From NCBI GenBank assembly GCA_002427105.1, contig DIPM01000035.1, forward strand, positions 131,334-192,753: a stretch of DNA of 61,420 bases, given 5' to 3'. Within the stretch, counting starts at the first letter, position 1. Every line of letters begins with the position of its first letter. Source of the DNA: Marinilabiliaceae bacterium UBA5488. GTDB lineage: Bacteria > Bacteroidota > Bacteroidia > Bacteroidales > Marinilabiliaceae. Positions 27,501 to 34,460 of the stretch are shown here, piece by piece. Under the pieces are notes generated by a model that searched no databases, had not been told where the DNA came from, and saw only the letters and a list, made by a program, of their open reading frames with translations. The position numbers and the translations under genes were made by a program.

Positions 27501-27914
27501 GATCTCTTATCTGATAGTGCGCTGAAAAAGTCTGTGAGTTTACATAAGCACCTTGAAGCAGATTTAATGGTTTATGCCGACGAAAACATGTTACATACCA
27601 TCTTACGCAATTTGCTGATGAATTCCTTAAAGTTTACTGATGAAGGGGGCGAAGTACATGTGGAGTGCTTTGAGGAGGCTGAAAGGGTTCGTGTTTGTGT
27701 TGTCGATACGGGTATTGGGATGGATGAGGAAACTATTAAAAAATTACAGACAGACCAAAACTTCAGTTCTGTCGGTACAGGTGGTGAAAAGGGCTCGGGT
27801 CTGGGGCTTATGTTATGCCGTGATTTTATTAAGCGCCATGGTGGCTCTCTTGAGATTTTCAGCACTCCGGGAAAGGGCAGCCGGTTTTGTTTTACTCTTC
27901 CTTTGACTATATAG
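24591..27914 (+). CDS. Periplasmic-propeller sensor histidine kinase
   Basis: 1107 residues. A signal peptide (about 1-22) leads to a periplasmic sensor of repeated two-component-regulator propeller blades (many LWIGT/LWLGLHGGG-type motifs, about 45-680) and a Y_Y_Y domain (about 695-775). One membrane helix (about 784-803), a long coiled coil (about 810-880), HisKA with phosphorylated His893 in SIVAHDLRAPFN and HATPase_c with GSGLGLMLCRD follow. The output part of a hybrid system (receiver and AraC domain) is missing, so it must signal to a separate regulator. Start is GTG. The 3' end overlaps the convergent ispE gene by 8 bp. No response regulator or polysaccharide locus is adjacent. Confidence 0.93.
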   Translation: MRRVLLSILWVWLAVGLPLKAQSPELFFSRLTGGNYLSSQYVTAMAQDQFGYLWIGTQDGMNRYDGHEIKTYRSLNRNLIDGFVGSLVEHLVVDGQNRVWAATSHGLSLYNWVYDCFEVVVSFEDFRGLPGNYLTFLYVSPGGDFMVGYGDGIYRYNGEEEKFELVFTSPLGAVSAFLIDQSGAWWLGHHGGQGIICYPDPSDSTEFNYYQQELIGEKADYSVMAIQETEAYIWAALENAGVARIEPEQHKVKRYYENGEERYFFDLFTDLQGRLWTSDYSGVKLYIPESDSFYGYYHQANELGTLATALNGVFVDNQGHVYSYHHGDGVLVAYNNRGFSGFSSHERHFWHTAEPNISAIHEDIEGNLWLGFFNGGLNIFMWKEGTTLHFPPGDGTKNTEMGPGSVLSLYRDSKGRMWIGSHTGGLHLYNAEKREFEVWREGFTIDAPSHNDIRSIVEDGRGNLWLGLHGGGVDLFDPEQKSFKNYNQRNNGLSTDWVFKVLVDHKGNLWVGTAHGLNLLKPGEERFEVTLADPELEGGLKGNQFITMLEDKRGRLWFGTNNGLYLRNEEGQFIRYAEEMASQVISSIEEDGDGSLWIATLNGLYCLNTDTRILRGFDEVDGLYNPGFNINASYYNGIDQLFFCSPQGVNNYNPKEIRYNLNPPPMRFSSLKVFNETMDKYGEDQLLKGELNSLEELVLGYDQKFFSIEFVALNFFNPSKNRYACKLEGFDADWIDLGNQRTVSYTNLYPGTYVLRVVAANNDGIWNEEGLTLKIIILSPWWMRWWALSLYFGLLILLIYSLFRYRTRQLHKQKIILETRVADQTERLRLQNSSLKRRTEDLEEANYLLEERRELIGEQARKLEEQAEELTVSNEQLMKHIQTKDKLYSIVAHDLRAPFNTIMGFASLLSDAGEEADKEKVRMYARYINDAALQVFNLLENLLFWARSQSDEIQYSPSVLNLSELIREVMDLLSDSALKKSVSLHKHLEADLMVYADENMLHTILRNLLMNSLKFTDEGGEVHVECFEEAERVRVCVVDTGIGMDEETIKKLQTDQNFSSVGTGGEKGSGLGLMLCRDFIKRHGGSLEIFSTPGKGSRFCFTLPLTI

Positions 27915-28728
27915 CCTGAAACGGCTCATTGTGAACGAAGTAGTCCTCAGGCCATTTAATATCCTGTTTTTCACGGAATATGCCGTACACGGCCGAGCCG
28001 CTTCCCGACATTGAAGCGTATAATGCACCGTTTTGATACATTTTGTTTTTTATTTCTTCTATTGATGGATGGGTTTTGAAAATGCTTCGTTCAAAGTCGT
28101 TAGTTACACCATCTTTCCATTGCTCTGTCGGGCGCTTGATTAGCATTGACAATGGCATTGCAGCTTGAGCAGGTGAAACGCCCCGATAGGCTTGGGCCGT
28201 GGTGATATGGATTTTAGGTACAACTAAATTAAGCCAAAGACCATCTAAATTACATTCTATAGGATGAAACTCGTTGCCTGTTCCGCGCGCCAGTACCGCT
28301 TTATTTTCAATAAATACAGGACAATCGGCGCCAAGGCCGGCGGCCAGTTTTTCGAGCATAGAATTAGACATTCCAATGCTGAATTGCTCGTTGAGCAGCT
28401 TTAGCATAAATGATGCATCCGCCGATCCACCTCCCAAACCGGCACCGATAGGGATATTTTTGTGCAGGTGTATTTTCAAAGGAGGGATGCCGGCATTTTG
28501 TCTCATAAGATTAAGGGCCTTGATGCAGATATTGTCTGCGGGAGCGGAATCTATTTCTATGCCGGAACTCGAAAATTCATCTTCCTTGCCATTGTTACGA
28601 ATTACCTCCAGCACGTCATAGAGACTGTAAACCGGATAGAATAGTGTTTCTATATTATGGTATCCATCCTCTCTAACTGAGGTAACAAATAAGCCAATGT
28701 TTATTTTGGCATTTGGAAAAACTATCAT
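27907..28728 (-). CDS. ispE: 4-diphosphocytidyl-2-C-methyl-D-erythritol kinase
   Basis: A 273-residue GHMP-family kinase of the non-mevalonate (MEP) isoprenoid pathway. It starts MIVFPNAKINIGLFV with the substrate-binding segment, has the ATP loop PIGAGLGGGSADAS, and the C-terminal MSGSGSAVYGIF motif. It shows that isoprenoids are made by the MEP route. Convergent with the sensor kinase gene. Confidence 0.95.
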   Translation of the reverse strand: MIVFPNAKINIGLFVTSVREDGYHNIETLFYPVYSLYDVLEVIRNNGKEDEFSSSGIEIDSAPADNICIKALNLMRQNAGIPPLKIHLHKNIPIGAGLGGGSADASFMLKLLNEQFSIGMSNSMLEKLAAGLGADCPVFIENKAVLARGTGNEFHPIECNLDGLWLNLVVPKIHITTAQAYRGVSPAQAAMPLSMLIKRPTEQWKDGVTNDFERSIFKTHPSIEEIKNKMYQNGALYASMSGSGSAVYGIFREKQDIKWPEDYFVHNEPFQAI

Positions 28729-28949
28729 AGCTCAATGTTTTATGCAAAGAAAGCTATTTCATGATAAAAGTAAAATGTTTTTATCGGAGTAAATTGTTGA
28801 TAAAGCCGGATTTGTTTGTTGTTAATAACTCGTCAAAACACTTAATAATGAAGTGCTAAAGCTGTTTGTTGCATTGTTGAAAAGCTGTTAGAACGATGAT
28901 TCTGTTTGGCTAAGAGAAACTATGTGTTTTCATGGCTTGCTTATTTTGC

Positions 28950-28957
28950 TACCTTTG
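28950..28957 (+). promoter_or_regulatory. -7 box of dnaB
   Basis: TACCTTTG is an exact -7 match. Initiation near 28964 gives a leader of about 19 nt. The -33 region (TTTTC ending at 28931) is a poor match. Confidence 0.55.
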
Positions 28958-28982
28958 TAATCCTTGAAAAAAGTGAGATAAA

Positions 28983-30533
28983 ATGGCGGATAATCGTTAC
29001 GGTAACAAGCGTGAAAATATTGGCGGTCAGGATTTAGGGGCAGGCAAGATGCCCCCTCAGGCCTTAGAGCTGGAAGAGGCTGTTCTGGGAGCAATGCTTT
29101 TGGAAAAAGATGCCTTTGTTATTGTATCAGAAATTTTGACTGCGGAATGTTTTTATAAAGAGTCACACCAGCTTATTTATGATGCCATAACGAATCTTTT
29201 TTCTCGCGAACAACCTATTGATATTCTTACTGTTAGCGAGGAATTGCGCCGTATGGCTAAACTTGAGGCAGTTGGTGGAGCCTTTTATATCACTCAGCTA
29301 ACCGGAAGAGTAGCATCCGCAGCCCATATCGAGTATCACTCGCGCATCATCTATCAGAAGTTTTTGCAACGTGAGATGATTCGCATTTCAGGGGTAATGC
29401 AAACTAAGGCTTTTGATGAGTCGGAGGATGTTAACGACCTTCTTGAAGAGGCTGAGAACTCGCTTTTTTTGCTGTCGCAAGGTAGCATGAAGCGTGACGC
29501 TGTTCAGATAAAAAGCGTTATTTCAGAGGCTATTGAGCATATAAAGGCAGCGAGCAAGCGAGCTGATGGCCTCAGCGGAGTGCCGAGCGGTTTCACCGAG
29601 CTTGACAGGATTACTTCCGGATGGCAGGCTTCTGATATGATAGTTATAGCAGCCCGTCCGGCAATGGGAAAAACAGCCTTTGTCCTTTCGATGGCTCGCA
29701 ATATAGCCGTTAAATATAAGCAGGCAGTAGCTGTGTTTTCGCTGGAGATGTCGAATGTGCAGTTGGTTAATCGTCTTATAATTTCTGAAACGGAAATCGA
29801 GGGCGATAAAATTAAGAATGGAAGGTTGGCTCCTTTTGAATGGGAACAGCTTGATAATAAGATTGAGACGCTAATAGATGCACCGCTTTATATCGATGAT
29901 ACGGCAGGCTTGTCTGTTTTTGAGTTAAGAGCCAAATGCCGGCGCCTGGTTAAACAGCATGATATCAAGATAATAATAATTGATTATCTTCAATTGATGA
30001 ATGCCAGTGCAATGCGCCCGGGCAACCGTCAGGAAGAAGTTAGTATGATATCGCGTTCGCTGAAGGGCTTAGCTAAAGAACTTAACGTTCCAATAATTGC
30101 CCTCTCGCAATTGAGCCGCGCTGTCGAAAATCGCACCGGCGAAGGTAAACGCCCCCAGTTGTCGGACTTGCGCGAATCCGGAGCTATTGAGCAGGATGCG
30201 GATATGGTTTTGTTTATACATCGCCCCGAGTATTATAAAATATTTGAGGATGAGCAGGGAAACAGCCTGATTGGCCTTGCCGAGATAATTGTAGCCAAGC
30301 ACCGTAATGGAGCCACAGGAGAAGTAAGGTTAAGATTCCGTCCAGAAGCTATTCGTTTTGAGGATATTACAGACAATGGCTTTGGTGGCGGTTTTGGAGC
30401 GAGTGATTTCGCGAGTCCTGTAACTTTAGGCTCAAGAATGAATTCAGGCGATGCAGCATCTAAGGCCCAGGAGGCGGGGGCTCCGTCTAATCTTGGCTTA
30501 GGTCGTGGTTTTGAGCGTGATGCCGACTTTTAG
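28983..30533 (+). CDS. dnaB: Replicative DNA helicase DnaB
   Basis: 516 residues: the N-terminal primase-interacting domain (about 22-125; LELEEAVLGAMLLEKDAF), a linker, and the RecA-like hexameric helicase core with Walker A AARPAMGKTAF, Walker B IIIIDYLQLM and the ALSQLSRAVE/DLRESGAIEQDADMV motifs. A Gly/Ser/Ala-rich tail of about 55 residues after the core ends in the acidic GFERDADF and is probably disordered; its role is unknown. No intein. It overlaps the end of the convergent HAD gene by 4 bp. Confidence 0.97.
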   Translation: MADNRYGNKRENIGGQDLGAGKMPPQALELEEAVLGAMLLEKDAFVIVSEILTAECFYKESHQLIYDAITNLFSREQPIDILTVSEELRRMAKLEAVGGAFYITQLTGRVASAAHIEYHSRIIYQKFLQREMIRISGVMQTKAFDESEDVNDLLEEAENSLFLLSQGSMKRDAVQIKSVISEAIEHIKAASKRADGLSGVPSGFTELDRITSGWQASDMIVIAARPAMGKTAFVLSMARNIAVKYKQAVAVFSLEMSNVQLVNRLIISETEIEGDKIKNGRLAPFEWEQLDNKIETLIDAPLYIDDTAGLSVFELRAKCRRLVKQHDIKIIIIDYLQLMNASAMRPGNRQEEVSMISRSLKGLAKELNVPIIALSQLSRAVENRTGEGKRPQLSDLRESGAIEQDADMVLFIHRPEYYKIFEDEQGNSLIGLAEIIVAKHRNGATGEVRLRFRPEAIRFEDITDNGFGGGFGASDFASPVTLGSRMNSGDAASKAQEAGAPSNLGLGRGFERDADF

Positions 30534-31222
30534 AGCCATCCAATCAGCTCGTTTAGGGATTTAATTTCTTTGAAAACTTTTTCCTTATGAGGTATTGAGT
30601 AAGGATTATAATAGACATGATCCAGACCGAAGTTTTTCGCGCCCAGTATGTCCATTTCCAGGCTGTCACCAATTACCAGACTCTCTGTTTTTTTTGCATT
30701 ACTGCTTTTTATAGCATATTCAAAAAAGGCTATTTTGGGTTTTTGAGCTCCTATCTCTTCCGATATGAATATGTTTTTAAAATAGGGGCGAAGGCCACTC
30801 ACCTCCAGCTTAAGCTTTTGAGTTTCTATAAAGCCGTTGGTGATAATATGCATCGTGTAGTGAGGTTTGAGGTATTCCAATAAATCGAAAGTAAAGGGCA
30901 TTACGTTGGTTTTGAGAGAGTTTTGCCTGATGAAATCGAGGGAAAACTTCTCGGCCATTTCAACATCATCCAATCCTGCTGTCAAAAAAGTATTATGAAA
31001 GCGGCCTGTATTTAAGTCAGTTTTTCTAATCTCCCAGTTTCTGTATAAGGCCCATAAATCAGCATTTATTGGGACGTATCTTTCATAAAACTCATTAAAG
31101 CTACTGAAGTGAGATTTTAAGTTATAGGAATCATAAAGTTGATTCAGTGTTATTCGCTCGTTGGTTGCAAAGTCCCACAAGGTATGGTCAAGGTCGAAGA
31201 ATAACTGTTTGTATTTCCTCAT
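30530..31222 (-). CDS. HAD-superfamily hydrolase, YjjG-like
   Basis: 230 residues. Motif I FFDLDHTLWDF (nucleophile Asp), motif II ITNGF, motif III Lys in the GAQKPKIAFFEYA segment and motif IV GDSLEMDILGAKNFG are all present, with a helical cap typical of subfamily I. YjjG-type enzymes are nucleotidases for non-canonical pyrimidine nucleotides; that role is plausible only. ATG 31222 (MRKYKQLFFDL) is chosen because longer starts would run back through the terminator hairpin at 31246-31281. A T tract of that terminator ends 16 nt before this start. Confidence 0.9.
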   Translation of the reverse strand: MRKYKQLFFDLDHTLWDFATNERITLNQLYDSYNLKSHFSSFNEFYERYVPINADLWALYRNWEIRKTDLNTGRFHNTFLTAGLDDVEMAEKFSLDFIRQNSLKTNVMPFTFDLLEYLKPHYTMHIITNGFIETQKLKLEVSGLRPYFKNIFISEEIGAQKPKIAFFEYAIKSSNAKKTESLVIGDSLEMDILGAKNFGLDHVYYNPYSIPHKEKVFKEIKSLNELIGWL

Positions 31223-31237
31223 TTTGATTTTTGGCTT

Positions 31238-31281
31238 AAAAAAAAGCCGGACGAAATACTGGCTAAGGTATTTCATCCGGC
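31238..31281 (-). terminator. Strong terminator of the coiled-coil lipoprotein gene
   Basis: On the minus strand GCCGGA (31281-31276) and GTATTTC-type arms pair with 31246-31259, giving a stem of about 13 bp with one mismatch and an 8-nt loop, followed by eight T (31245-31238). It ends the 31302-32174 gene and leaves almost no room for a separate promoter before the HAD gene. Confidence 0.88.
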
Positions 31282-31301
31282 TCTGTGTAATTATTAATTG
31301 C

Positions 31302-32174
31302 TTAGTTTGTTTGTACCACCAAATATTTAGAGATACTCCAGAAGCTGTCAATATCTGTTACTACCAGAATTAAGGTTCCATCTTCACCGGTGGTCAGTTC
31401 ATACGAGCCGGCAGGGTGTGAAGTCAGCAACTCACCTTTTGATGAATATAAGTCAAATTGTGTTGCTTTACGCACGTCAACCTGGTTAAAATATTGTTTG
31501 TCAAAATCCTCCTTCAACACCTTGGTGCTTCCGAAGAATAGAAAACCTTCACGTGTAATTATATTCTTTTCACGCAACTCTGAACGGGTTCCTATGGCAA
31601 ACCAGGCGGAATAACGCTCTTCTGTTGTACGATCCAACTGGCTGCGTGTAGCTTCAGATACCTGACGCAGCGAGTCGATAGAATAGCTAAGCTCCATCAG
31701 TTCGCCCGACATATGAGTAATGGTCAAATCACGCTGGGCTAATTGTTCCTGAAGGACTATAATTTCCTCAGTTTTTTCCTGCAGCTGTTGTTCAAGACCT
31801 GAAATTAGCTTGTTTAGCTTGCCCTGGTCAACACCGGCAGCCTTAGCCTGCCTTTCTAACTGCTGGATACGCTCTTTGTTTTGAACCATTAAATCATAAA
31901 TCAGTTGAATGTCCTGATTGATTTGCTCACCTGCATGACCTTGAGTGTCGCCTGTTTCTGCCTGTATCGAGATGATGTTTTCCTTCTCTTTAATCAAGCG
32001 AAGATTGGCTTCAATTTCCCCCATATTCTCAATAAACCGGTTTAGCTGAATTTCCTTCTCCGCAGTCACCAGCAACAAAGAATCTTTCTCCTGGAGCAAC
32101 TCAGTTTTTGAGGGCCCCGTTGTACATTGCCATGTCAATAAAGGCAATAACAAGAATAACGCTGATTTTTTCAT
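31302..32174 (-). CDS. Coiled-coil lipoprotein of unknown function
   Basis: 290 residues. A lipoprotein signal peptide has its Cys at residue 17 (LLTWQC). Residues about 20-185 form heptad-rich coiled coils with Gln/Glu/Leu repeats. A compact C-terminal region (about 186-290; ARYSAWFAIG-like segment, FFGSTKVLKEDFD, then TLILVVTDIDSFWSISKYLVV) looks like a small beta domain. Similar Bacteroidota proteins are annotated only as hypothetical. Probably sits in the periplasm or outer membrane. No function can be assigned. Confidence 0.7.
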   Translation of the reverse strand: MKKSALFLLLPLLTWQCTTGPSKTELLQEKDSLLLVTAEKEIQLNRFIENMGEIEANLRLIKEKENIISIQAETGDTQGHAGEQINQDIQLIYDLMVQNKERIQQLERQAKAAGVDQGKLNKLISGLEQQLQEKTEEIIVLQEQLAQRDLTITHMSGELMELSYSIDSLRQVSEATRSQLDRTTEERYSAWFAIGTRSELREKNIITREGFLFFGSTKVLKEDFDKQYFNQVDVRKATQFDLYSSKGELLTSHPAGSYELTTGEDGTLILVVTDIDSFWSISKYLVVQTN

Positions 32175-32262
32175 TTTTCCTCTAATTTAAGATTTCAAGC
32201 ACTAATTGGTTGATTATTAAAATAATAATTGAATATATGGGGTAAATTCAATCTTCGCAAAG

Positions 32263-32943
32263 TTATAAATCTTTTTTTCCTTCTACAACCAAAACTATTT
32301 CTCCTTTAGGACTATTTTCTTGGTACCACGCGGCAAGTTCTTCTACGCTTCCTCTTCGTATTTCCTCGTGAAGCTTCGTCAGCTCCCTACAAACCGCGGC
32401 ACGCCTGGTGGGCTCGAAAAATTCTGCACATTGAAGCAGCGTTTTTACAAGGCGGTGGGGCGATTCATAAAAAATCATGGTGCGGCTTTCGTTAGCCAGC
32501 GAGAGAAACTTTTTCTGTCTTCCTTTTTTTTGAGGGAGAAATCCTTCAAAACAAAAGCGGTCGTTGGGAAGGCCTGCCACTACTATTGCCGGGATTAGGG
32601 CAGAGGCTCCGGGCAGACATTCAACTTCTATATCCTCGTTAATGCAGTGAGCAGTAAGCAGGTAGCCGGGGTCGGAGATGCCCGGAGTTCCGGCATCAGA
32701 GACAAGGGCAGCAGTTTCGCCGCCTTTTATTCTCCGGGCAATGCTTTCTACGGTAGCATGCTCGTTAAATTTGTGATGAGACTGCATTTTGGTCTCAATA
32801 GAATAGTGTTTTAACAGAAATCCAGTTGTTCTGGTATCCTCAGCTAAGATGAAATCTGCTTCGCGCAGGACGCGCAAGGCTCTAATTGTGATATCCTCAA
32901 GATTGCCTATTGGTGTGGGAACCAGAATTAGTTTTCCTGCCAT
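32263..32943 (-). CDS. rsmI: 16S rRNA (cytidine-1402-2'-O)-methyltransferase RsmI
   Basis: A 226-residue tetrapyrrole-methylase-fold enzyme. The signatures LVPTPIGNLEDITIRAL, DFILAEDTRTT, LVSDAGTPGISDPGYLL and FYESPHRLVKTL are all present, so it should 2'-O-methylate C1402 in the ribosomal P site together with RsmH. The length is slightly shorter than the E. coli enzyme because the C-terminal extension is missing, as usual in Bacteroidota. It follows the 250-residue conserved gene by 9 nt, so the two form an operon. Confidence 0.94.
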   Translation of the reverse strand: MAGKLILVPTPIGNLEDITIRALRVLREADFILAEDTRTTGFLLKHYSIETKMQSHHKFNEHATVESIARRIKGGETAALVSDAGTPGISDPGYLLTAHCINEDIEVECLPGASALIPAIVVAGLPNDRFCFEGFLPQKKGRQKKFLSLANESRTMIFYESPHRLVKTLLQCAEFFEPTRRAAVCRELTKLHEEIRRGSVEELAAWYQENSPKGEIVLVVEGKKDL

Positions 32944-32952
32944 GCTTGGTTT

Positions 32953-33705
32953 TTATTTACGTTTCTGAAATCGGCGTTTTACCAGACTCATAAATTCGTG
33001 GGCGGTATCCTGATTAGCGCTCCAGTCGAAATTGGAAGCAATAAAAGTCTCAGCCTCGCTGAGATTATTTAGTGCATTTATCTGATCAACAGTGGAGTTG
33101 AAAAGCTCTGTGTTTCCGGCAAAAAGCTCCCTCTGGAATAAAAAGCGATCATTAATTCCTATTGCCTTCTTCAGGTCGTTTATGGCAGGTTGTATTGCCG
33201 AGTCCTTTGAACTCTGCCCGGTGGTCAAAGCGTCGTTTAGCGCCTGTCTGTCTTTGCCAAGGGTTTCTCCAAGCACGGTGGGCGAAGCTTGCTTTTTTTG
33301 CATCTGCTCCGCTGCTTTAAGCTCTGTTTTAGGCTTGTCAGGTTCAGATGCTTCTTTGACAGCTTCTGCCTTAGAACTATCCTCCGCTATAGGTTTTTCT
33401 GCCGACAATTCCCTGGCTTTGGATATTTGTTGTGATTCCTGAGCTGCAGCCCGCGGGCTTGAATCCTTTGGTGTTTCTTCAAGAGCAGATTCTTTTACTA
33501 TAATTTCCCTTCGTAAGGGCTCTTTTGGAGCCTCCTCTTTGATGTCTGCCAGGAGTTCAATTTCACTAATTATGCCCTGTAGCTTGCTCTTGGACAGCTT
33601 AATATATACCTCCGGAATCTCAGCTTTTCCTCTAAAAGTGTTGACTAAGGTTTCCAGCTCTTTAATATCCTGCATTATAATGCTTATCAATGCTTCCTTT
33701 TCCAT
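32953..33705 (-). CDS. Conserved Bacteroidota protein with disordered linker
   Basis: 250 residues in three parts: an N-terminal helical segment (1-55; DIKELETLVNTFRGK), a low-complexity linker rich in Lys, Glu, Ala, Pro and Ser (about 58-150), and a conserved C-terminal domain (about 160-250) with KKAIGINDRFLFQRELF and FDWSANQDTAHEFMSLVKRRF. The C-terminal part recurs in hypothetical proteins of this phylum, to my recollection. No signal peptide or membrane segment. It shares a palindromic promoter region with the divergent tdk gene and is co-transcribed with rsmI. Function unknown. Confidence 0.75.
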   Translation of the reverse strand: MEKEALISIIMQDIKELETLVNTFRGKAEIPEVYIKLSKSKLQGIISEIELLADIKEEAPKEPLRREIIVKESALEETPKDSSPRAAAQESQQISKARELSAEKPIAEDSSKAEAVKEASEPDKPKTELKAAEQMQKKQASPTVLGETLGKDRQALNDALTTGQSSKDSAIQPAINDLKKAIGINDRFLFQRELFAGNTELFNSTVDQINALNNLSEAETFIASNFDWSANQDTAHEFMSLVKRRFQKRK

Positions 33706-33729
33706 AGTAACCTATTACAAGCTTTTCTT

Positions 33730-33767
33730 TACATTTGCAAATGTAGTGATTGGATTGCAACAATCCA
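33730..33767. promoter_or_regulatory. Palindromic bidirectional promoter between tdk and the 250-aa gene
   Basis: TACATTTGCAAATGTA at 33730-33745 is a perfect 16-bp palindrome that places an exact -7 box (TACATTTG) on each strand. On the minus strand transcription would begin near 33731, 25 nt before the ATG at 33705; on the plus strand near 33744, upstream of tdk. Directly beside it TGGATTG-CAA-CAATCCA (33751-33767) is a perfect 7-bp inverted repeat that could be an operator. Confidence 0.6.
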
Positions 33768-33810
33768 GTTTACTATGATGATTTTTCGCACTTATATTAC
33801 TGTAATAAAG

Positions 33811-34392
33811 ATGTTTCTTGAACGGAGAGTTGATAAAAAGAGAAGCCGTGGCTGGATAGAAATTATCGTGGGTTCTATGTTTTCGGGAAAAACCGAGGAG
33901 CTGTTGAGACGCCTTCGTCGTGCGCGCATTGCACGTATGAATGTTGAAATTTTCAAGCCTAGTATCGATCAACGCTACAGCATAAGTGAGGTGGTTTCTC
34001 ATGATGCTAATGCAATTCGCTGCACGGTGGTCGAGAGTTCCGGAAATATTCTTTTGCTTAGCGGTGATTGCGATGTGATTGGTGTCGATGAAGCTCAGTT
34101 TTTTGATAAGGGATTGGTAGATGTGTGTAATCTTCTCGCCGATCAGGGTGTAAGGGTGATAGTTGCCGGTTTGGATATGGATTTTATGGGAAAGCCTTTT
34201 GGACCCATTCCTGCGCTGATGGCATGTGCAGAGTATGTTACTAAGGTACACGCGATTTGTGTGCATTGTGGAGAGTTGGCTCATTACTCTTATCGTACCA
34301 CAGGCGGAGAAAAAATTGTGGAACTTGGTTCTGCCGAGTCATATCAGGCCGTTTGCCGGACTTGTTATCAACGCTTGAAAAGAGAACAATAG
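33811..34392 (+). CDS. tdk: Thymidine kinase
   Basis: 193 residues of the type II (TK1-like) kinase family that salvages thymidine to dTMP. The P-loop GSMFSGKTEELL, the VVSHDANAI and DVIGVDEAQFFD segments (catalytic Glu and Walker B-like Asp) and the zinc-binding CVHCGELAHYSYR ... CRTCYQR cysteines are present. ATG 33811 (MFLERRVDKK) matches the family N-terminus; an in-frame ATG at 33775 would add twelve residues not typical of it. Confidence 0.94.
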   Translation: MFLERRVDKKRSRGWIEIIVGSMFSGKTEELLRRLRRARIARMNVEIFKPSIDQRYSISEVVSHDANAIRCTVVESSGNILLLSGDCDVIGVDEAQFFDKGLVDVCNLLADQGVRVIVAGLDMDFMGKPFGPIPALMACAEYVTKVHAICVHCGELAHYSYRTTGGEKIVELGSAESYQAVCRTCYQRLKREQ

Positions 34393-34460
34393 AGTCTGTT
34401 ATTACGATGTGGAGTTCTCTAGGGCGAGGGCTTTAGTTATAATTTTTGTTAGCATAGATT

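Noticed and set aside
33775..33810. Earlier ATG for thymidine kinase
   Set aside because: The extra twelve residues do not match the family; the conserved start MFLE is at 33811.
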